Shown here: positions 58,324 to 64,000 of the stretch, piece by piece
Layout: every line of letters starts with the position of its first letter
Position numbering within the stretch: position 1 is the stretch's first letter
Notes under the pieces: generated by a model
The model's input: only the letters and a program-made list of their open reading frames with translations
The model's database searches: none
What the model was told of the DNA's origin: nothing
Program-made: the position numbers and the translations under genes
NCBI RefSeq assembly: GCF_009729035.1
Contig: NZ_CP045483.1
Coordinates: 434,001-498,000 of the forward strand
Reading direction: 5' to 3'
Source: Stygiolobus azoricus
Lineage (GTDB): Archaea > Thermoproteota > Thermoprotei_A > Sulfolobales > Sulfolobaceae
Length of the DNA stretch: 64,000 nt

Positions 58324-58680
58324 TCAAATAAATGTGTGAGGCTTTACCTCAACTCTTCTCTGAGTCAATAATTCCTTAACAAGATAGTTGTTTCCACCTA
58401 GTCTGTTTATTAACTCCATGGAAAGCAACTTGATCTTTCTCTTTCTCACATTTTCCATTTCCTCGAGTAAGTGTTTAAACTCTGTCACATAAGTCGGACT
58501 TACAACCTCTAATATACTCTTCTCCTCTCTTAACTCTTTGATCTCCTTTTCTAATTCAGCAGCTATTTTCATTACCTCTTCGTCGTCTTTATCTCTAACT
58601 ATTTCAAGTAACTTAGAAGCAGCGTCAATTATTCTGTCTTGGTCGATATAATGAATAATTTGTAAGAGTTGGTCAAACAC
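58324..58680 (-). CDS. Coiled-coil protein of unknown function
   Basis: A 118-residue helical protein starting at GTG 58680 (VFDQLLQIIHYIDQDRII). A long charged coiled coil (EVMKIAAELEKEIKELREEK) is followed by a second helix and a basic end. A TATA-like CTTTTAATTTAC is about 26 bases before this start, so the open frame further upstream is probably not translated. No family is recognised. It lies alone between two tRNA genes. Confidence 0.65.
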   Translation of the reverse strand: MFDQLLQIIHYIDQDRIIDAASKLLEIVRDKDDEEVMKIAAELEKEIKELREEKSILEVVSPTYVTEFKHLLEEMENVRKRKIKLLSMELINRLGGNNYLVKELLTQRRVEVKPHTFI

Positions 58681-58764
58681 AATTATATTTCGGATTTGTA
58701 AATTAAAAGCATTTCCAATGCTTTTAAACCACGTAAAGTGAGTGGGGAGTATCCCCCACAAAGG

Positions 58765-58837
<73 letters not shown>

Positions 58838-58932
58838 AAGATTTATCTTTAAAAAATAATCTAAAAAACTTTCCGTCTAGTGCTCAGTGTGATTAGCATA
58901 AAAAACCATTCCAGTTAAGTTACATGGTTAGA

Positions 58933-59379
58933 TTAGAAAACTGTGTAACCAGTGTAATGAACAGCCACTTGTATGGTAGTACTGTCACTCAGGCTAATTC
59001 TTACCTAATAAATGGTTCCAGGTTGAGGAGTGAAACTGGAGTTGGGCGGAAAGATCAGTGTAACTGTGGTAAGTCCAGCAGATAAGGAAATGGGGGAAAT
59101 GTTACTTGCTGATTCTGTGGTTCCTACTATCGTTGCAGACACTATTTGTACATTACCAGTAGAGTGTAAAGTAACATTAGCTGCGTAATAGAGTATTGTG
59201 CCGTTACTAGCAGTAACTGCACTCAATGTTGCTGTTCCTACTTGTGTTACTGTGGGTGTATTGCCTACTGTGCCTAATAAACTGAAAGTGAAACCTACAA
59301 CTACTAAAGCAATTATTACACTAGCAATTACTAGGACTATTGCAGTTACAGCACCACTTAAACCCTTCTTACTCCTCAT
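58933..59379 (-). pseudogene. Type IV pilin-like gene with an in-frame stop
   Basis: The start at ATG 59379 gives MRSKKGLSGAVTAIVLVIAS, a class III signal peptide (cut after KKG) and a hydrophobic pilin helix. A Ser/Thr-rich head domain follows. After FTPQPGTIY a TAG (59002-59004) stops the frame, but the same frame goes on with VRISLSDSTTIQVAVHYTG to TAA at 58933. That tail matches the end of another pilin fragment at 61913, so the stop is a real loss of the last beta strand unless read through. A truncated protein of 125 residues could still be made. Confidence 0.7.
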
Positions 59380-59664
59380 AATACTAGATTCCTTAAATAA
59401 CTCACTTACGATTATCGTTTTCACTAAAAAATAAAAGGTACAATGTCTATATAAAATTAACTCAAGTAATATCATAGATTCAACTAAAATTGTCAAAGTT
59501 AATCATATGGATATAATAAGTACTAAGAAAAAGGAGTTGTAACATTTAAACAAATAGAAGGTTTGTAATTGACTATAAAAGTAGGATTATTCTATCGTCT
59601 TATAATACTAATGTGGCAGATTTTGGGAATAAGGTTTTTAAATTAGGTATATAATTCTGATCTT
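59380..59664. other. AT-rich promoter region between pilin and tRNA-Gln
   Basis: No gene. It holds the TATA-like TTTTTAAAT at 59635-59643, about 26 bases before tRNA-Gln(TTG), and on the other strand the promoter area of the pilin gene. Confidence 0.5.
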
Positions 59665-59737
<73 letters not shown>

Positions 59738-59802
59738 CCTTTGTTAAAATACTCCTAACACCCCCAATGCTAATTCGATTATCTTCTCTAAAGGTCGATA
59801 TA

Positions 59803-60556
59803 ATGATGTCTCTGCTACCCTTCGCTATAACAATCTTAGCTACCCTTCTAACATCGTTAACTACCTCAGCAATAACGGCAAGTCAGATAGGGCAAACTCC
59901 ATAGTATGCAGATACAAAACCCGTTAATAGCCGGAGTATGGGTATTCAGACGAATGGTTCAGCTTTACCCACTGTTGGAATCCAATAATAGGTGAGGAAG
60001 AAATACATATACGTGGCTAACGCGTCATATGGCGTATACGCGGGACAGACCATAACATAGTCTTTGTAGGTGTTGGATTAAGTCCTAAGGCTATAGGATA
60101 TTATGGTGATCAACTAGGGGACAAGGCACTGCAAGTAATGTGTTAGAGCCGGTTATCTCATTGAAGTTTCAAACCCAAACTACCCACCACAGTTTGGCCT
60201 TTACTATAATAACGAGATCATAAATAACAAATCTTCGCCCTATATATCGCCCTTACCATAAGGCTATCCATATACTAACTTGTTCATATATTTACAGAAT
60301 TTCGGCAATGGTACCGCTGAAATAATATGGATTGTATATTATGTTGATGGAGCGTTGGTATATACTTAATATATACCTTGGGAATATCCGGTACCCTTTG
60401 GTGCCCCTGGTCCCTATACTTATTCCTCCTATAGTCGTGTTGGCGTTGTTAAAGAGATAACATTATACAATAGCTTTAAAGCTAGTTCCCGACGCGGGAT
60501 TACCGGGACCTATGTATACGTTATTATTAGATTCATATGTGAACTGGAAGGAGTGA
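59803..60556 (+). pseudogene. Ruined gene for an exported protein
   Basis: It begins with MMSLLPFAITILATLLTSLT, a signal peptide, and stops after 33 codons. Protein-like pieces then follow in changing frames: NASYGVYAGQTIT, VFVGVGLSPKAIGYYGDQLG, IEVSNPNYPPQFGLYYNNEI, LQNFGNGTAEIIWIVYYVDG and PDAGLPGPMYTLLLDSYVNW. The Tyr/Asn/Gly-rich style is typical of secreted Sulfolobales surface proteins. At least five stops or shifts make it non-functional. No named family is assigned. Confidence 0.6.
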
Positions 60557-60960
60557 ACTAACCCACCATTAACTGTCGGTATAGTATACATAAGAAAAGT
60601 ACCATAACCAAGGTATAACGCTATCTTTTTACAATCCGACCACCGTAACACTATATAATACATGGATTGAATCTAGAAGTCCCATGACACACCTATCGTT
60701 AAGCCTGGTAGGTGGTTGAGGTCTAAGTCCCTACACTTGATCATGAACATAAAATGAGTGAAATGAAAGTGTAGGGACTAACGGTAGCTTCTCCATTTAA
60801 GCCTTAAAGTACAGCTGTCCCTTCCTCTACTAAGGGAATCCCAAACTCTTTCCCTAAAAATAATGTCGTTCATAACGTGTGACACTTTATAATTACCCCG
60901 GTAATTGATGCGTGAAATCCTGAGTTATTAAACGCGCCTATGTTAGCGGGGACAGTACTC
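60557..60960. other. Non-coding stretch with a 13-bp inverted repeat
   Basis: No gene is seen. AGTCCCTACACTT (60726-60738) and its exact complement AAGTGTAGGGACT (60767-60779) form a perfect hairpin with a 28-base loop. It may be a short non-autonomous element or a terminator-like structure after the ruined gene. Confidence 0.45.
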
Positions 60961-61308
60961 TCAGTTATGAAAAGTTGTGACCTCAAGTCTGGGCTCTACT
61001 TCTTTAATTACCTCGATGTCTTTATCATTAGAAACTACTATCATATTTCTCTGGACAGCGATAGATGCTATCATTAGATCTACAATTCCGACTGGTTTTC
61101 CTAACTCCCTAAGTTTTACCATCATTTTTAATGCTAAAGCATAATCATCCTTTGTAGGGTATAAAATTACGAGTTTACTCGCGTATTTCAGTATTGGAGG
61201 AAATTCAATTACGTTAAATATTGACGTTATTATGTAATCTAACTCCTTTATCTTTGAGGTCTTAAAGAGGTCTATTAGTACGTTCGTGTCATAGATTTTC
61301 TCCTTAAT
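60961..61308 (-). CDS. vapC: VapC-like PIN-domain toxin
   Basis: A PIN-domain RNase of about 115 residues. The start region reads (I)KEKIYDTNVLIDLFKTSK, with the first catalytic Asp in YDTN. Then come VIEFPPILKYA and the C-terminal GIVDLMIASIAVQRNMIVVS with NDKDIEVIKEV. No ATG, GTG or TTG lies in frame before the conserved YDTN; ATT at 61306-61308 is where the ATG would be expected, following GGAGGA. The gene overlaps vapB by 34 bases in the usual antitoxin-toxin order. Confidence 0.8.
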   Translation of the reverse strand: MKEKIYDTNVLIDLFKTSKIKELDYIITSIFNVIEFPPILKYASKLVILYPTKDDYALALKMMVKLRELGKPVGIVDLMIASIAVQRNMIVVSNDKDIEVIKEVEPRLEVTTFHN

Positions 61309-61535
61309 TCCTCCTGAAATTTACGTTCACCTTGCGGTGGTTCTGCCAATATTTCTTCAACCCTTATCCCAAGCCTTTCCAACTCCCGAATTAAATCCTC
61401 ACCATTTCTCACGTTCTCAAGCTCGTTAATTTTCTTTTCAATAGCTTGCCTAATCACCTCGCTCCAATTTATCTCCTTATGTGCCTTCATCTTCTCATAC
61501 AACTCATCTGGCACCTTTACAGTTATCACTTGCAT
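61275..61535 (-). CDS. vapB: VapB-like ribbon-helix-helix antitoxin
   Basis: An 86-residue protein. The N-terminus ITVKVPDELYEKMKAH with NWSEVIRQAIEKKINELE is a CopG-type ribbon-helix-helix DNA-binding domain. The charged C-terminal half would wrap the PIN toxin encoded downstream. A near-perfect palindrome overlaps its TATA region, as expected for autoregulation by the toxin-antitoxin complex. Confidence 0.88.
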   Translation of the reverse strand: MQVITVKVPDELYEKMKAHKEINWSEVIRQAIEKKINELENVRNGEDLIRELERLGIRVEEILAEPPQGERKFQEELRRKSMTRTY

Positions 61536-61539
61536 AAGA

Positions 61540-61561
61540 TATACTTGTATATACGAGTATA
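61540..61561. promoter_or_regulatory. Palindromic operator of vapBC
   Basis: TATACTTGTATATACGAGTA(TA) is a 22-base palindrome with one mismatched pair, starting 5 bases upstream of the vapB ATG and overlapping the promoter. A ribbon-helix-helix dimer would fit such a site. Confidence 0.55.
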
Positions 61562-61912
61562 TAAAATGTCATTCAAAAGAGTCAACAAGGGAACGACATG
61601 ACGGGAGCTAGTAAAAGTTTAATTGACCTTCAAATGGGCACAATAATGTATGTTTAGATACGTTAGAAGAGGACGACCTAGTTTCTAAAGGTGTCGTAAA
61701 ATTCCTTTTGTACCAATAATGGTTGAGAAATTACGTTTTCTAAAGCTTTTTGCCGTTCTCAAGAACAATCATGTCATTAAGTTCTGAGATCGTAATAGTA
61801 AGAGTCATAAAACCTGATCATGTTTAATTAAAAATACAAAATGCTCTAAGGAGAGGTTAAAAAACTTGTTATTAATTAAAAAAATTAAAAAATACCTTAC
61901 TTAGAGTAATAT
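61562..61912. other. AT-rich stretch with no convincing gene
   Basis: A short plus-strand frame near 61655-61720 (LDTLEEDDLVSKGVVKFLLY) and a minus-strand one near 61770-61820 look like worn coding pieces. Neither has a start and length that support a gene. Confidence 0.35.
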
Positions 61913-62090
61913 TTATCCAGTATAGGTTGCTGCTACTTGTACCGTAGTAGCGTCGCCGAGACCAATACTTATCTGATAAACACTACCTGGCTTTGGAGTA
62001 AAACTTGTCGTTATATAGCTGTACTTAGTGTTCCTGTTTCTATATTAAAGCAATTATGACAATAGCCCTAATAATAGCTGTACTAAATCA
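61913..62090 (-). pseudogene. Fragment of a type IV pilin gene
   Basis: The minus strand ends with SFTPKPGSVYQISIGLGDAT and TVQVAATYTG before TAA at 61913-61915, the same C-terminal strand pattern as the pilin at 58933-59379. A hydrophobic piece (AIIRAIVIIALI) upstream looks like the pilin helix, but the head domain between is deleted. It is non-functional. Confidence 0.55.
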
Positions 62091-62427
62091 TTTAATATAG
62101 TTTCTAGTAGACTAGTTAGATCTGAGAGTAGCACAGTCAAACCACCTTCACTTTAATATATAGGTAAATAGTCATATAAAATTTTTGTTAAGTTCTTAAA
62201 GTTGCATCATCTATTTATCTGATAATAATTTAATAGTACTCTGATAATAATTTAACAATTTTAACACAAGCTCAGAATTCAATCAAAATTTATTAATAAA
62301 AATCTATATATAGAGTATTGACATTTTAAAGATCTAATCATTGAACATTATCACCGGAATGCTACGTTTCTCCCTACTCCCGTAAGACGACATATACCTT
62401 ATTAGTTTCTACTAGCATTATAATGTC
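62091..62427. other. AT-rich intergenic region with a short direct repeat
   Basis: CTGATAATAATTTAA occurs at 62219-62233 and 62241-62255. A TATA-like CATATACC at about 62390 probably serves the helicase gene. No gene is seen. Confidence 0.45.
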
Positions 62428-64000
62428 GTGGAGAAGTCGCTTTTTGACATCTTTATAGAGAATTACACTTACGGTAAAAATTATCTGATTACAGCCCCTA
62501 CCGGCACGGGGAAAACACATATAGCTAAGCACTTGTTGACCAACACTCAAGAGATAGTAGTCTACATATCACCGTTAAAAGCTCTCTCACGCGAAGTCTA
62601 CAGAGCGGTGAAAGAGAAAAGGAAGGCTAAGTACGTAGATTCAGACGTATACGAAGACGACTTATCTAAAGTAGACGCGGAAGTACTCCTCACCACTTAC
62701 GAAAAGTTCGACTCTACGGTTAGGCACAACTACCGCTGGTTAAGGAGAGTTAGTACAGTGATAATAGACGAGGTACACAACGTAGAAAGTGATAGGGGAT
62801 TAGCTATAGAAAATGTAGTATTATGGGCTAAGGCAAACAATGTACCAATTATCGCGTTGAGTGCGACAGTCCCAGATGTAGAAAAGTACAGAGAGTGGTT
62901 ATCTGCAGTGTTAGTAAAATACGAAAAGCGAAATGTACCCTTACACGAGTGTATAGTATACCCTTACGTCATGAGGTGCTATGATGATAATAGGGTCTTC
63001 TCTATAGCTAGGAGGGGGCTAAAGAACGTTAAGTTAGACCTCCTCCTTGGCGTGTTGGACTGGGTACTCTCCATAGGCAAGAACGCGTTGGTCTTTGTAA
63101 AGAGTAGAGCTTCAGCAGAACACTTAGCCGACACGCTAGTTAAGTTTAATATACCAGCACAGCCCTACCACTCCGGTCTGCCTTACGAGACGAGGGAGAA
63201 GATAATTAACGATTTCACGGGAAACAAGGTCAAGGTATTAGTCTCCACTACAGCCTTAGGTCAGGGTGTTAACTTACCCGTATACACTACTATATTCTAC
63301 GACTTGTCCCTGCCTGAAAGTGATGAGAGAGGTGAGTTCAAGGGTTGGAGGGACTTAGACCCCTCAGAGTTCAAACAGATCGCGGGAAGGGCTGGTAGGA
63401 GGGGGTTCGACAACGAAGGTTATGCGATAGTGATAGCGGAAACAGCTAGGGAGATGGAAAGGATAAGGAAAAAGTACTTTACACGAGGTGAGGACGGAAG
63501 TACTACAAACGGGAATACACTCTCTACCCCTTACACTCTTGAAAACCTCACGTTAGGTGTAGTCTCGTGGGCTGAAGGGTTTGTTAGAGAGGAGATAGAT
63601 AAGGTGATCAAAGGTAGTTTGAGATTCCACTACAGCAATGTAGACCCGGCGTTATCTACACTAGAAAAGGAGAATTTAGTCAGGGAAGAAGCAGGTAGTA
63701 TTTACCTGACGGAGCTAGGTAGAGCTGTTGCTCTGAGTTACATAGACGTGACTAGTCTTAAGGGCTTTCCCGTGAACGTAGACGACTTTGACGCGTTATC
63801 CGTAGTTTCGTCTTCTCCCGAAGTATTACAAGCTTTGAGGGGGTGTAATGAAGGTAAAGAACTTCTCAGGAGATGGATTAACGGTGAGGACATCTTAGAC
63901 GTGTGTAAGAAGCTGACAGCTAAGGACATTGAGGAAGTATTGTCTAATTCCAGATGGATAGCATTTGCACTTTACAGGGTGCTAAAAGCGTTAAAGCACA
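62428..64000 (+). CDS. Ski2/Hel308-like superfamily 2 helicase, 3' end beyond the window
   Basis: About 524 residues are visible. Motif I is APTGTGKTH, II is IIDEVHNVE (DEVH box), III LSATVPD, IV-V region VSTTALGQGVNLPV and VI QIAGRAGRRG. The later part shows the winged-helix/ratchet region of Hel308-type enzymes (LTLGVVSWAEGFVREEIDKV). It probably unwinds DNA forks or RNA. GTG 62428 starts the frame directly before motif I, leaving only about 20 residues ahead of it, so the Q-motif region is short compared with Hel308. The C-terminus is missing. Confidence 0.9.
   Translation, partial: MEKSLFDIFIENYTYGKNYLITAPTGTGKTHIAKHLLTNTQEIVVYISPLKALSREVYRAVKEKRKAKYVDSDVYEDDLSKVDAEVLLTTYEKFDSTVRHNYRWLRRVSTVIIDEVHNVESDRGLAIENVVLWAKANNVPIIALSATVPDVEKYREWLSAVLVKYEKRNVPLHECIVYPYVMRCYDDNRVFSIARRGLKNVKLDLLLGVLDWVLSIGKNALVFVKSRASAEHLADTLVKFNIPAQPYHSGLPYETREKIINDFTGNKVKVLVSTTALGQGVNLPVYTTIFYDLSLPESDERGEFKGWRDLDPSEFKQIAGRAGRRGFDNEGYAIVIAETAREMERIRKKYFTRGEDGSTTNGNTLSTPYTLENLTLGVVSWAEGFVREEIDKVIKGSLRFHYSNVDPALSTLEKENLVREEAGSIYLTELGRAVALSYIDVTSLKGFPVNVDDFDALSVVSSSPEVLQALRGCNEGKELLRRWINGEDILDVCKKLTAKDIEEVLSNSRWIAFALYRVLKALKH

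Noticed and set aside
60463-60663. A 66-codon minus-strand frame
   Set aside because: The opposite strand carries protein-like pieces continuing the ruined exported-protein gene; this frame has no context or motif.

Overview
The window comes from an AT-rich crenarchaeon of the order Sulfolobales. The markers are a zinc-containing ferredoxin, an ESCRT-III (CdvB-type) division protein, a TFB with a cysteine-poor zinc ribbon, archaeal ribosomal proteins (S19e, L39e, L31e, LX, P0, P1), RNA polymerase subunit P, XerA, ThiR, and tRNA genes with short BHB-type introns. Many genes appear leaderless, with a TATA-like box 24-28 bases before the start codon. The species cannot be fixed from sequence reading alone. 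There is no rRNA operon and no CRISPR array.

Layout. 1-6.7 kb: thi4 (cut by the left edge), ubiX, endA, a DUF47 gene cluster, glyS, and an agmatinase-family gene. 6.7-10.1 kb: a decayed island holding two nearly identical tRNA-Glu genes in direct orientation, an orphan IS200/IS605-like hairpin, a TnpB tail lying against a broken winged-helix gene, a frameshifted small gene and a dead MFS transporter. 10.2-25.4 kb: information-processing and cofactor genes (TFB, rpoP, aIF1, zfx, cobD-like, alaX, cdvB, trpS, mrp, Fap7-like kinase), an intramembrane-protease cluster (rhomboid, M50 protease and a 53-residue membrane protein), and thiR. 25.4-47.5 kb: a NurA-like/HerA-like pair with pcm, then mtnA, xerA, a radical SAM gene, an RNA m5C methyltransferase, an unusual ANL-ligase/thioredoxin/ABC-ATPase operon, glnA convergent with an HTH-substrate-binding regulator, folE, moaA, a sulfur-relay cluster (CysK-like, TusA-like, DsrE-like), a PhoU-family regulator and pncB.

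47.5-58.2 kb is one dense operon: S19e, PDCD5, L39e, L31e, aIF6, LX, prefoldin alpha, FtsY, SecE, NusG, L11, L1, P0, P1, alaS and a DUF434 gene, ending at a tRNA-Arg. It joins ribosome assembly, membrane targeting and transcription elongation. 58.3-62.4 kb is a second decayed island: an inverted pair of tRNA-Gln genes, a pilin gene with an in-frame stop, a ruined exported-protein gene, a VapBC toxin-antitoxin pair and a pilin fragment. The right edge cuts a Ski2/Hel308-like helicase.

Several otherwise intact genes lack a usual start codon or carry a one-base shift: ftsY, the HerA-like gene, vapC and the LysE exporter. In ftsY, LysE and the NurA/HerA junction the problem sits at a homopolymer, so sequence error must be separated from real biology. 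The most interesting candidates for new biology are the compact NurA-HerA pair, the intramembrane-protease cluster, the HTH-substrate-binding regulator beside glnA, the sulfur-relay cluster and the ANL-like protein without its catalytic residues.
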